This document shows positions 1-8,606 of a DNA stretch of 64,000 nucleotides, in pieces. The notes below the pieces were generated by a model. The model saw nothing but the letters and a program-made list of their open reading frames with translations, made no database searches and was not told the DNA's origin. Position 1 is the first letter of the stretch, and every line of letters starts with the position of its first letter. The translations under genes were made by a program, and so were the position numbers. Source of the DNA: JAYYPW01 sp036128855 (GTDB lineage: Bacteria; Pseudomonadota; Gammaproteobacteria; Comchoanobacterales; Comchoanobacteraceae); NCBI GenBank assembly GCA_036128855.1, contig JAYYPW010000004.1:1-64000 (forward strand). The letters run 5' to 3'.

Positions 1-188
1 AGAGCGGGTATAATCTACTGACTGGTAGCAGCATGAGGTTATATTACATGTTAAAAAGCGCAGGTATGAGAAGCAATGTGTTAAGTGACTAAAAGCATAC
101 GGCAGTAAACCCCTACTATAAGCAGGTGATGGTGTTTTAGGTGTAATGGTTCTAAGATCAGAGGGTGTCTCTGTAGCAGGAGGGTCAT

Positions 189-601
189 ATGAGTGGTAAG
201 GTTTGCTTTGTTTTAGAAGAGGAGCGTCTTTCTGCGCCTGTAGACTTAACATGCGCTGAAGTGGTTTTCGAATATATAAGCGGTACAAGTGCTGTTTTAA
301 TTGACTACTATAGCAAGCAATATTGCTACAAGTGGCAATAGGTGTTTGAAAAGATTTTTTAGAGCTGAGATTCTGACGGGTAAAGAGCAAATGATGAATA
401 TGACACGGAGGTCGAAAGCGTAGAAAGTGAAAATACTCACGAGGGAAGTGTTCAATAAATTGGCAATGTACATAAATTACACAAGAATACAATGTCACTT
501 GCCCAGATGGAGAAATATGGGCGTCTATATTCCAGGACGCCCATGGATATCTTGTGGAGATAGGTTCAGAAATATCAGCGATTGTACGCAGACCTTGTGG
601 G
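189..601 (+). pseudogene. Possible decayed small gene with a strong ribosome binding site
   Basis: A 50-codon reading frame begins with ATG at 189 and ends at the TAG at 339-341. It is preceded by a perfect AGGAGG at 178-183 with 5 bases of spacing, stronger than most sites in this window. The product (starts MSGKVCFVLEEERLSAP) is not recognised. Coding-like segments continue in other frames: an open stretch in the next frame runs to about 420, and a third-frame stretch from 476 to 601 reads ITQEYNVTCPDGEIWASIF onwards. This pattern fits an old gene broken by frameshifts and stops. It could also be a real 50-residue protein followed by non-coding DNA. The rest of 1-1104 shows no open frame I would defend. 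Confidence 0.3.
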
Positions 602-1104
602 TGAACATAAGATTGCTTATTTGATGCGACTATTGTGCTGATAGAAGCCATACTTTGCGCATATATAGAGAGTTTGAATCCAGATACACCAAGATAAGTT
701 AAATAGCTATGCTGTTGTGATAAATGGGTGGCATATGCAGAAGGGCAAAGGATTTGTAGTAGAAAGGTAGCTCTATTATGAAGGGGTTTAGCTAGGCAAT
801 GAGCTTGATGGGGATCTATGTCAACCATGTGTGAACTTTTGTTCTGTGCGGATCGGTACACATGCAATAAGGATTTTAACAAGGTTTTATTTTGTGTGTA
901 TGGGCTGTCTTGCAAGAGGTTGAAGCTCAGCATGTCTAAGTGTTGTTTGCGTGTAAAGGAGGGTTGATAGTGCAGCATGATTTCTTTATAATACGTATAA
1001 AGTGAGTCTATATAGCGCTATAAATGATTCAATACCGTCTTTTGTTTTATGGTTCAAAAAATATCCAATGAAAAAGTAGATAGGCGAAAAAGAGTAAAAA
1101 AGAC

Positions 1105-1133
1105 TTGCATATTTTATTTAACAATTTCATAAT
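1105..1133 (+). promoter_or_regulatory. Predicted sigma70 promoter of the acidic lipoprotein gene
   Basis: The -35 box is TTGCAT (1105-1110) and the -10 box is CATAAT (1128-1133), with 17 bases between them. Transcription would start near 1140, about 23 bases before the ATG at 1163. A TTG at 1133 that would extend the gene overlaps the -10 box, which argues for the ATG start. Confidence 0.55.
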
Positions 1134-1162
1134 TGACCCATACGATAACCAAGGAAAACGGT

Positions 1163-1555
1163 ATGTTATTCAAAATGTCAGGAAAAAATTCCTGGAAAAA
1201 TCTAATTGTCAGCACGGTGACAGTCGCTATGTTGACTCTTTTCGGATGCACAGATACGTCTCAGGAGGCAGAAGAAGACATGGGCGACCTAGACAAAATG
1301 ACAATGTCTAGTTCATCTGAGCTCGAAACAGACATCACTGAAGTTGTTGAAGACACAACTGCTGTTGCTGAGGATACAGTAAAAGATGCAGAGGCCATCG
1401 CTGAACCTTCAACAGAAGAAAGTAAGCCTAGCGAAGAAGCAGTCGAATCTACTGAAGCCACCGATGAGAAAGTAACAGAGCCAGAAGCTAAAACAGACGA
1501 TTCTTCAACTGCTGATGACGAAGATGACGATGATGAAGATGATGACGATGAGTAA
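1163..1555 (+). CDS. Acidic lipoprotein of unknown function
   Basis: This is a 130-residue predicted lipoprotein. Residues 1-28 look like a signal peptide with a hydrophobic core, and the lipobox LTLFGC puts the lipidated cysteine at residue 29. The mature part is very rich in Glu, Asp, Ser and Thr, with no fold I recognise, and it ends in a run of almost only Asp and Glu (last 13 residues). The ATG at 1163 is chosen because AAGGA lies 7 bases upstream and a promoter sits just before it; the TTG at 1133 would overlap that promoter. A strong hairpin terminator follows at 1595, so the gene is probably transcribed alone. A negatively charged, disordered envelope protein could bind cations or partner proteins, but no function can be assigned. 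Confidence 0.75.
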   Translation: MLFKMSGKNSWKNLIVSTVTVAMLTLFGCTDTSQEAEEDMGDLDKMTMSSSSELETDITEVVEDTTAVAEDTVKDAEAIAEPSTEESKPSEEAVESTEATDEKVTEPEAKTDDSSTADDEDDDDEDDDDE

Positions 1556-1585
1556 ATCATAAACTTCAATAGCAATTTTACATAG

Positions 1586-4315
1586 ATGTATGTTCGCCAA
1601 CTAAAATATATAATTTTAGTTGGCGTTTTGCTTTTAAACGGTTGTGGTGGAGGCGGAGGAAGTAACGAGAGTAGTACATCAAGCTCTGAGACTACAGTCA
1701 CAGCCGCGACATTTACGACCCAAGAGTACAATAATCGTTGGGATTTAGCGGCGATAAATGCAGCGCAAGCATTTGCTCGAGATCCAACCCCATCAAAGCT
1801 CGGCTCAGGTATTACTGTAGCAGTGATAGATGACGGCTTATATCTTGATCATAATGAATTCATTAATACGCACGACACAACCGCAACAGTAACGCTTACA
1901 GATTATGACGGCGGCAATGCAACGCTTGCTCCTAATACATTTAGTCAAGCCTCTAAGCCTTTTTACAAAGCAAGCTGGTGGAATAACGATAACGTAAGAA
2001 CACGAAGAATCATACCACTTGCAGGAGAAGAAACTGCACACGGGACTTTTACAAGTGGCACAATAACATCGGGAAGAAATTGTACACAAACATCGTGTAA
2101 TCAAACCGCACGTAATGGAATGCTTGGGCTTGCGCCAAGTAGTACTATTTTATTTATGTCTATGCCATTTTCTTACCTTGATACTAATCAAAATATAATT
2201 TCTCCCAATTTTGATTATAACAGTGACCAAAAAGATATATTCCAATATATTAAAAACAACCATGTGAAGATCGTAAATCGTAGTTATGGTTCCGAAGGCA
2301 TGATTAATGAAGCGGGCCACAATAATCAATACTATCTACAATACTACAACAACTATTTATCTGATATACGTGACTTTATAAGAAACAACCAGGATATGAT
2401 ATTTGTTACATCGGCAGGAAATGAGGGCACTAATCAAGTGTCATATGAAGCAGGTATGTCTTATTACTATAGTGATATAGACAACATAATAGCTGTGGTT
2501 TCAACCAATGCAAATGGAAGTATTGCAAGCTTTTCACAAAAATGTGGGGTGGCAAAAGCTTTTTGTATCGCCGCACCGGGTTCTCTCATTATGCTACCCG
2601 GTACAGAGAGTGCAAGCGAATATATGTATGCGTCTGGAACATCTTTTTCAGCACCAACAGTCTCAGGGGCTATTGCATTGATACAAGATGTCTTTTCTTC
2701 GTCTGGATATACTGCAAAACAAGCTGCAGTTAGAATTTTGAATACAGCAAACAATACTGGTATTTATGCAGATAGCGATACTTATGGCGTTGGGTTACTA
2801 GATTTAAATGCAGCAACTAGTCCACAAGGCAGACTTACAGTTGCTAATCATACAACCATAGATTTACCCAAACACACAGTTGCCTATACTTTAATGGAAA
2901 AAAAGCAAGTACATGCGCCTTTGCCAGCAAAAATAAGTAAGAATAAGCATTTAGAACAATCAGATCACATATATGATATCCCCATGAAAAATATAGTAAA
3001 GATGGAAGTTCATGCGCACGGCTATACAAACAATAATATAAAAGCACAATCATCAGCTGTTAGGTGGCAAGAAAAAGGTTCTCAACCCATTTTATTTAGA
3101 AAGTCAAGCACAGGCTATGCATTTGGCGATGCTTTCAAGCGTGGCTTGCAAGGAAAAACCATTATGCTATTTGACACCTACGATGCAGGGTTTATCTTCG
3201 ACTTTGATCATCTTCAAGGACAAATAATTGAGGCAAAAAGTTTAGATAATCGCTTACAAATTTTACAAGGTGATTATATTCAGACTACTTACTGGCCATG
3301 GCGATCAGAAGTGCTCTGGGTTGGTAATTTGCTAGACGATGTAACAATTGACTCGGTGATGGAAGCTAAATTAATTCGTAGACTCAAAAATACCAATCAT
3401 TTTATTTTTGGTAGTTTTGCAACGAATCCTGTGCGTAACCATTTCTTAGATGGGGACTACGAGCTTGCTAAGCTATACGTTGATGGACAAGCTTTCGTGC
3501 CTTACTGGCCAGGTGTCTCCGAGAATGCTTTCGCAATAGGCGGGTGGTCTCAACGTCCGAACAATCAAGTGCGCATATCTGCATTTGCAGGCCCGCTCTC
3601 TTTTAATAACAACGACAATACGAGCATTTATCGTATGGGTAGTAATTTGCCATGGCAGTCTTATATCGCAGACGATAAAAACTATGGATTGCTAGCAGAC
3701 TGGAGTATTGTCCACAAGCAGTCCATCTCATCGAGCGTAATAAGTGGATATATTAATGAAAGTCAAACAATATTTGGCGGAACACCTAGTCAAGTTTTAG
3801 ATTTTACCAAAGGTGGAAAGACGGCGTTTATAGGCTTTGGTCTACAATCTATTCTACGGGAATTGTGGACAGTGACTACGAGTGGTTATTTAGGCTTTAC
3901 TGATCCAAATGAATCCGCAAATGGTCTTACGAGAATCGATAAAATTAAGTCGAGCCAGTTTGATATAGGCTTTGAAAAAAAAGCAATGTTTCAAGAGGGA
4001 GATACCATGACATTACGCATTGGGCAACCTCTGAAGATTGAATCAGGCAGTATTACAATTCAGGCAGCACAGTCTGTAAATGAAGATAAAGAAATACAGT
4101 ACACCATATTTGACACATCTTTAGTCCCAAGTGCAACGACTATGCATTATGATTTGGGTTATAATCTTATTTGGGATGAGAAAACCGACGAGGGGAACGC
4201 GAAATGGTTATTACGCATACAAACTTCGTATTTAAGGCACCCAGAGCATTCTCAGGACACAAAAAATACCTGGACGCATATGGCATCAATCAAATGGTGG
4301 TTTAAAGAGAGATAA
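1586..4315 (+). CDS. Subtilisin-like (S8) serine protease lipoprotein, possible autotransporter
   Basis: This 909-residue protein has a lipoprotein signal peptide (LLLNGC, Cys20) followed by a Gly/Ser-rich linker. The S8 catalytic triad is complete: Asp82 in VIDDG, His152 in HGT and Ser353 in GTSFSAP, with the oxyanion Asn279 in SAGNEG. The catalytic domain covers about 45-415. The remaining ~490 residues contain many alternating aromatic/hydrophobic segments and end in a short stretch closing with WWFKER. This layout resembles the autotransporter subtilases, where a C-terminal beta barrel holds the protease at the surface, but I infer the barrel rather than recognise it. No Shine-Dalgarno sequence precedes the ATG at 1586, and the first codons lie in a terminator hairpin, so expression may be conditional. 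Likely substrates are surface or host proteins; this is not visible from sequence. Confidence 0.85.
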   Translation: MYVRQLKYIILVGVLLLNGCGGGGGSNESSTSSSETTVTAATFTTQEYNNRWDLAAINAAQAFARDPTPSKLGSGITVAVIDDGLYLDHNEFINTHDTTATVTLTDYDGGNATLAPNTFSQASKPFYKASWWNNDNVRTRRIIPLAGEETAHGTFTSGTITSGRNCTQTSCNQTARNGMLGLAPSSTILFMSMPFSYLDTNQNIISPNFDYNSDQKDIFQYIKNNHVKIVNRSYGSEGMINEAGHNNQYYLQYYNNYLSDIRDFIRNNQDMIFVTSAGNEGTNQVSYEAGMSYYYSDIDNIIAVVSTNANGSIASFSQKCGVAKAFCIAAPGSLIMLPGTESASEYMYASGTSFSAPTVSGAIALIQDVFSSSGYTAKQAAVRILNTANNTGIYADSDTYGVGLLDLNAATSPQGRLTVANHTTIDLPKHTVAYTLMEKKQVHAPLPAKISKNKHLEQSDHIYDIPMKNIVKMEVHAHGYTNNNIKAQSSAVRWQEKGSQPILFRKSSTGYAFGDAFKRGLQGKTIMLFDTYDAGFIFDFDHLQGQIIEAKSLDNRLQILQGDYIQTTYWPWRSEVLWVGNLLDDVTIDSVMEAKLIRRLKNTNHFIFGSFATNPVRNHFLDGDYELAKLYVDGQAFVPYWPGVSENAFAIGGWSQRPNNQVRISAFAGPLSFNNNDNTSIYRMGSNLPWQSYIADDKNYGLLADWSIVHKQSISSSVISGYINESQTIFGGTPSQVLDFTKGGKTAFIGFGLQSILRELWTVTTSGYLGFTDPNESANGLTRIDKIKSSQFDIGFEKKAMFQEGDTMTLRIGQPLKIESGSITIQAAQSVNEDKEIQYTIFDTSLVPSATTMHYDLGYNLIWDEKTDEGNAKWLLRIQTSYLRHPEHSQDTKNTWTHMASIKWWFKER
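1595..1635 (+). terminator. Intrinsic terminator overlapping the start of the next gene
   Basis: A perfect 13-bp inverted repeat (1595-1607 with 1613-1625, 5-base loop) is followed directly by TTTTGCTTTT (1626-1635). It has the form of a rho-independent terminator for the lipoprotein gene. It also encodes residues 4 to about 16 of the protease that begins at 1586, and the T tract encodes part of that protein's hydrophobic signal-peptide core. Confidence 0.75.
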
Positions 4316-4396
4316 TAATTAGATAAAACAATTAATTCATGCATTTCTTCTAAGTTATACTATAAAATAACGGTTATATAGAATGGAGACAACAAT

Positions 4397-5503
4397 ATGT
4401 TGATGGGAGTAGACTTTACAACTATAGCATTTTTTGCTTTTGTATTAATTGCCCTCGGAGGCTTAATTTGGTGGGTACAACGGGCTGTAGCAAAAATACT
4501 TGACCCTAAAGAAAATGGCCAAGATGAAGGAAGTCAGCATGATCAAAGTGAAAATTATTTTGATCTTATTAAATTTCCACTCGTGATATGGTTGGTGTCG
4601 TTAGCACTATTTATCGTATTACAATTAACACCATGGAACGCGATTCAGTTTATTGATGGTGATATTGTCATCAGTCATAGTCAAAAGTTTATGCGTGCAA
4701 TTACAGTTATTGTACTCTTTGTGGTCGCATTGAGACTATTAAACCGATCAGAGAATCAATGGCTGCACGGGGATAAGAAAATATCTGATCAAGTTGAGTA
4801 TGTAGCTCAAATTGGTTACAAGGCAGTAAAGTTTTTACTGTACGCTATCGTAACAATTACTATCTTGAATATTTTTGAGCTGACATATTTAGCAAACCAA
4901 CTATTTGCTGTCGGAGCTATTTCTTCGTTTGTAATTGGTTTTGCTGCGCAGGATACGTTGGCCAATTTTTTCGGTAGTCTGATGGTAATTTTAGATAGAC
5001 CATTTAAGATAAATGATCTAATAGATTCTCCCGATAAAAATATAAAAGGTTTTGTAGAGCATATAGGTTGGCGATCAACACGAGTGCGCGACTTGAATCA
5101 CGGTATTAAGTTTGTGCCAAACAATAATTTTAGTAAGATAACTATCATAAATTTGTCAAAATCTAAAGTGAGAAAATATGCAACAACCGTTGGTATTCGC
5201 TATCAAGATATTGATAGAGTTAGTGATATTTGTCGAGATATTGAGGATGCAATCAAATCTATGCCAGAAACCGCCAAAACCTCTTTATGTTATGCAAGAT
5301 TTTCAGGTTTAGGAAGCTCGTCGGTAGATTTTAAAGTAGTTACCTCTTGGCGTTGTAATGCAGGTGGTTTGTACGATGATTACGTAGATAAGATATTACA
5401 TATGATCGTGACTACCGTGGCAAAGCACAAGGCAGGATTTCCTTATCCAACAACCACGTTGGATGCAGAAGATCTTGTCGCAGCACTTCGTGATAAAAAG
5501 TGA
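4397..5503 (+). CDS. MscS-family mechanosensitive ion channel
   Basis: This inner-membrane channel of 368 residues would open under membrane tension to release solutes during hypo-osmotic shock. Hydrophobic segments lie at about 8-27, 60-78, 99-114 and 143-161. They are followed by the pore helix around 169-195, which has the Gly/Ala-rich pattern VGAISSFVIGFAAQDTLANF characteristic of the family. The cytoplasmic beta domain follows, with RPFKINDLI and RVRDLNHGIKFVPNN. The length is close to other small MscS/YbdG-like channels with extra N-terminal helices. The ATG at 4397 has GGAGA about 7 bases upstream. The gene appears to stand alone between the protease and the ccm genes. The subfamily within MscS is not certain. 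Confidence 0.85.
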   Translation: MLMGVDFTTIAFFAFVLIALGGLIWWVQRAVAKILDPKENGQDEGSQHDQSENYFDLIKFPLVIWLVSLALFIVLQLTPWNAIQFIDGDIVISHSQKFMRAITVIVLFVVALRLLNRSENQWLHGDKKISDQVEYVAQIGYKAVKFLLYAIVTITILNIFELTYLANQLFAVGAISSFVIGFAAQDTLANFFGSLMVILDRPFKINDLIDSPDKNIKGFVEHIGWRSTRVRDLNHGIKFVPNNNFSKITIINLSKSKVRKYATTVGIRYQDIDRVSDICRDIEDAIKSMPETAKTSLCYARFSGLGSSSVDFKVVTSWRCNAGGLYDDYVDKILHMIVTTVAKHKAGFPYPTTTLDAEDLVAALRDKK

Positions 5504-5570
5504 GCATATATCTAAGTTGACAGACTTTAGTCTATAAGCTAGCGTATGGCATTAACAAAAGAGAATGTAA

Positions 5571-6182
5571 TTGCTTCTTCTAAAAAAAATTGCTCTTAAC
5601 TGGGAGCAAGAGAGTACTTGGTATCAAATCAGTCTATCAGTACAAAAGGGAGATACAGTGCATATTCAAGGAAAGAATGGTGTAGGAAAATCTACATTCT
5701 TACGTGTGCTTGCTGGTTTATTACCTTATAGTGGGACAGTATCTTGGTGTGGTATAGAACAAGATCTACACGCAAAAGATTGGCGGCAAGATATTTTTTA
5801 CTTGGGGGATATACCAGGCAGTTGGTATGATAAACGCGTAATTGACATTATAAAACACCAAAAAAATATAGAGGCGGTACGACCAGAAGAATACAATATA
5901 ACTTCTCTACTAGATGAGTTGGGGTTGCAAAATTTGATTAATAAGCCTTGGAGGATGCTCTCCCATGGTCAGAAAAAAAAGATTATGCTTGCACCATGTG
6001 TTGAGCAAAAACGCAGCATATGGTTGCTTGATGAGCCTTACCTAGGTCTAGATGTCCATGCTATGCAATGGCTTACAAAATACATAAAAAATCATAATGC
6101 ACAAGGAGGGATTGTGCTTTTTAGTGGACAAAGCGCTTTTGGGTCAACCAGGCAAATAAGCCTGACGAGAGAAGACGTATGA
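5571..6182 (+). CDS. ccmA: Heme exporter ATP-binding subunit CcmA
   Basis: CcmA is the ABC ATPase that, with CcmB, drives release of heme-loaded CcmE during cytochrome c maturation. The 203-residue product has a Walker A GKNGVGKST (34-42), a slightly unusual signature LSHGQKKK (130-137; the usual form is LSxGQ) and Walker B WLLDEP (151-156). The length matches the family (about 205). The only usable start is TTG at 5571, because the in-frame ATG at 5565 is followed at once by TAA; the ribosome binding site is weak. The gene overlaps ccmB by the ATGA arrangement, so the two are translationally coupled. The other maturation genes (ccmC-H) are not in this window. Confidence 0.88.
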   Translation: MLLLKKIALNWEQESTWYQISLSVQKGDTVHIQGKNGVGKSTFLRVLAGLLPYSGTVSWCGIEQDLHAKDWRQDIFYLGDIPGSWYDKRVIDIIKHQKNIEAVRPEEYNITSLLDELGLQNLINKPWRMLSHGQKKKIMLAPCVEQKRSIWLLDEPYLGLDVHAMQWLTKYIKNHNAQGGIVLFSGQSAFGSTRQISLTREDV

Positions 6183-6862
6183 GCAGGTTCCTGATACAGT
6201 GGAGTCAAGCAGTACAAGAGCTTTCTTATCGACCAGATAAATGGCTTGGAGGCATAGTACAGTGGTTATTGTACATCATGATGCTAACCATATGTATCAA
6301 GCCACTAGATATGCTAGAGGAATACCAAAAAGCAGGTTTGATTTGGTTAATACTAGTAAGTAATATACTACAGGATATACAACGTTATTGGGATTGGGGC
6401 CAAATCGTTGATGAATATGAATGGTATTATTTTGCAAAAGCCCAAAGAAATTATTGGTGGCAGTATCGCTTAGCTGCGCTTTGGACAATACAGGCAATCT
6501 GTTGTTTGATTGGATTATGGATCGCGCAAGTTGCATTAGAGTTAGCAGAAAAAACACTTTTCTATCTTTGTGTACTTTGGCTTATTCTCTCACCTTTCTA
6601 TTACTTACTCTGGTTATTACAACGCTTAGTCGCACTTGGATCACGGTATGGAAATTTAATTAACTTAGTACTAGTTGTACCATGGATACTACCTACCATA
6701 TTATTTATACATGAATTACTTATCGCAGACGCGCTAGGTCAAAGGATATGGGGGTATTTTGTATTACTTGCAGGAATAAGTTTATTGAGTATAGCATGGC
6801 TGCCAAAAGTCATTGATCGAACCATGCAAGAAGTATACTGGCGTATGCGATGTCAAACTTAA
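6179..6862 (+). CDS. ccmB: Heme exporter permease CcmB
   Basis: CcmB is the membrane partner of CcmA in the cytochrome c maturation ABC transporter. The 227-residue product is hydrophobic with about six membrane-spanning segments, and its N-terminus (RFLIQWSQAVQELSYRPDKW) aligns well with the cytoplasmic start of CcmB proteins. Its ATG overlaps the ccmA stop codon (ATGA at 6179). The stop codon TAA (6860-6862) overlaps the stop of the convergent dksA, leaving no room for a terminator between them. The sequence is more diverged than ccmA, so identification relies partly on the neighbour. Confidence 0.82.
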   Translation: MSRFLIQWSQAVQELSYRPDKWLGGIVQWLLYIMMLTICIKPLDMLEEYQKAGLIWLILVSNILQDIQRYWDWGQIVDEYEWYYFAKAQRNYWWQYRLAALWTIQAICCLIGLWIAQVALELAEKTLFYLCVLWLILSPFYYLLWLLQRLVALGSRYGNLINLVLVVPWILPTILFIHELLIADALGQRIWGYFVLLAGISLLSIAWLPKVIDRTMQEVYWRMRCQT

Positions 6863-7320
6863 GCTGACTGTGCTTGGTCCATATCAGAGTCATCAGGGTC
6901 TTGATGCTCATCTTCAATATTGCCCTCAATGCGTTGTCTGTACTCAGCATTTTGACAAGCGTCAATCGAGAGTGTTGTCAAGGGATTTGCTAATAAACGT
7001 TTAATGCCAATAGGATCACCAGTCTCCTCACAATATCCATACTCTCCGTGGTATATACGATCTAGCGCTTGCTCTATTTCATGAAGGATATAGGTGTCTC
7101 TTTGCACTCTAAGTAGGGTAATATGTTTAATCTCCTCCTGACTGGCACTATCTAACGGGTCAGATTCAAGTTCATTGTCTACCAATGTGCCTCGACATGA
7201 GCGGATACTAGCTGTAACAACTTCTCTTTGTTCTTGGAGTAAGTTTTTGAAGAAAGTGAGTTGATCTGAAGACATATACTCATCTTTAGGGGATTTTATA
7301 AGTTGGCGTTTAGTAAGCAT
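6859..7320 (-). CDS. dksA: RNA polymerase-binding transcription factor DksA
   Basis: DksA enters the RNA polymerase secondary channel and works with ppGpp to repress rRNA and activate amino-acid promoters. The 153-residue product has the long coiled coil, with acidic tip residues in ESDPLDSASQEE (the DxxDxA-type tip), and a C-terminal globular part ending in an acidic tail. The zinc finger is not canonical: the usual C-x2-C...C-x2-C reads YCEETG...LSIDAC, so the second and third cysteines are Thr and Ser and the last is shifted by one residue. The start is set at 7320 because GGAGAG lies immediately upstream; a longer frame to 7362 would run through the predicted promoter. Confidence 0.9.
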   Translation of the reverse strand: MLTKRQLIKSPKDEYMSSDQLTFFKNLLQEQREVVTASIRSCRGTLVDNELESDPLDSASQEEIKHITLLRVQRDTYILHEIEQALDRIYHGEYGYCEETGDPIGIKRLLANPLTTLSIDACQNAEYRQRIEGNIEDEHQDPDDSDMDQAQSA

Positions 7321-7357
7321 TATTCTCTCCATAGTGCAAAAAAGTCTTTGAGTAATG

Positions 7358-7386
7358 CTCATAGTTCAAGAATCCAGATTTGTCAA
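7358..7386 (-). promoter_or_regulatory. Predicted sigma70 promoter of dksA
   Basis: On the minus strand, a perfect TTGACA (7386-7381) is followed after 17 bases by TATGAG (7363-7358). Transcription would begin near 7350, about 30 bases before the dksA ATG at 7320. Confidence 0.55.
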
Positions 7387-7550
7387 GAAAATAGATATAA
7401 TAAAGTAATAAATACGTTTTGAAGTAAATAATGTGTAAAATAGTCGTGTAATTAAGTAAGCATTAAAAGAAGAGAACGGTTTACTCGCAAATAGGGTTTA
7501 CATGTCTGTAGCAATAGATTAAAGTCTGATTTTACGTTACGTATCTTGCT

Positions 7551-8534
7551 ATGGCTAAGTATGATTTTATCTGCATGGGTAATGCCATCGTCGACATAAT
7601 TACGATGTGCTCAGAAGATTTTTTACAAGAACAGCAACTATCCAAAGGACAAATGAACCTCGTCGACCAAGTCCGTTTTCGTTCTCTATACGCACAACTA
7701 CAGACAACACTACAAGTACCTGGGGGTTCAGCAGCAAATACTGCAGTTGCACTTGCAAATCTAGATATGAATGTTGGGTTTGTAGGAAAAACTGCCCATG
7801 ATAATCTAGGCTTAGACTTCGTTAAAGACCTACATAAAAATAGGGTCGACTCCTTATTACCTTGCTTAGGACATGAAACACCTTCCTCAGCCAGTATAAT
7901 TTACATAACTGAAGATGGTGAGCGTACAATGGCAACCTATCTAGGTGTCTCACACGACATGCAGATCCAGGATATTCCACTAGATGAAGTATTACGTTGT
8001 GAATACTTACTAGTTGAAAGTTACCTCTTAGATATTCCTGCCTGTAAAAGTATACTTGCCAGTCTCTTGCCACAAGCTGAAAAGGAAGACATACAGATAA
8101 TTCTAACTATTACTGACAAAGCGTGTGTACAACGGCATATAGACTTTATACAAACATTATTACCAAGTGTGAGTATAGTGTTTGGTAAAGAAGAGGTTTT
8201 CAAATCCTTGGTGGGTCTTAGCGAACATGACGCAATCGAAAATTATATCCATACATCTAAACAGCTGATGATTATGACTTCTAAAACGGGAGCGTGGGTA
8301 CTAGACCAGGATCAGAGGCAGTTTAGCCCAAGCCAAGAAAAAAATGTGATTGACCGAACCGCTGCTGACGATATTTTTATTGCAGGTTTTATGACTGCAT
8401 ACAAAGAGAAAAAAAATATAGCGCTCTGTATGGAGTTTGCAAGAAAAGTTGCGCAAGAAGCAACTAAAGTATTTGGTGGTAGATTACAAACATTAGAGGG
8501 TGCATGGCAAAATTATCGGAATCTAGTGAGTTAA
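7551..8534 (+). CDS. PfkB-family (ribokinase-like) sugar/nucleoside kinase with altered active-site loop
   Basis: This 327-residue protein has the PfkB-fold pattern: an N-terminal GNAIVDI strand, the substrate motif PGGSAANTAVALANL near residue 60, FVGKTAHDNLG after it, and the C-terminal signature region around 265-280. Proteobacterial relatives are often annotated as adenosine kinase-like, and the substrate cannot be told from sequence. The normally invariant anion-hole motif TGAGD reads TAADD (270-274). The catalytic Asp274 is kept, but the two glycines that hold the phosphates are lost, which may reduce or change activity. No clear ribosome binding site precedes the ATG. The gene lies 72 bases before infC but is separated from it by a strong promoter. 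Confidence 0.8.
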   Translation: MAKYDFICMGNAIVDIITMCSEDFLQEQQLSKGQMNLVDQVRFRSLYAQLQTTLQVPGGSAANTAVALANLDMNVGFVGKTAHDNLGLDFVKDLHKNRVDSLLPCLGHETPSSASIIYITEDGERTMATYLGVSHDMQIQDIPLDEVLRCEYLLVESYLLDIPACKSILASLLPQAEKEDIQIILTITDKACVQRHIDFIQTLLPSVSIVFGKEEVFKSLVGLSEHDAIENYIHTSKQLMIMTSKTGAWVLDQDQRQFSPSQEKNVIDRTAADDIFIAGFMTAYKEKKNIALCMEFARKVAQEATKVFGGRLQTLEGAWQNYRNLVS

Positions 8535-8551
8535 CACAAATAAAAAAAATC

Positions 8552-8580
8552 TTGCAAAATAACAGGTTTTTACCTATAAT
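8552..8580 (+). promoter_or_regulatory. Predicted strong sigma70 promoter of infC
   Basis: TTGCAA (8552-8557) and a perfect TATAAT (8575-8580) are separated by exactly 17 bases. Transcription would start near 8587, leaving a short leader of about 20 bases before the proposed ATT start at 8607. Confidence 0.7.
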
Positions 8581-8606
8581 TTGCACATACTCAGTAGGCT
8601 ACTCTT

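Noticed and set aside
1261..1731. A 156-codon minus-strand frame rich in serine
   Set aside because: It is the antisense of the acidic lipoprotein; the Ser run mirrors the Asp/Glu codons.
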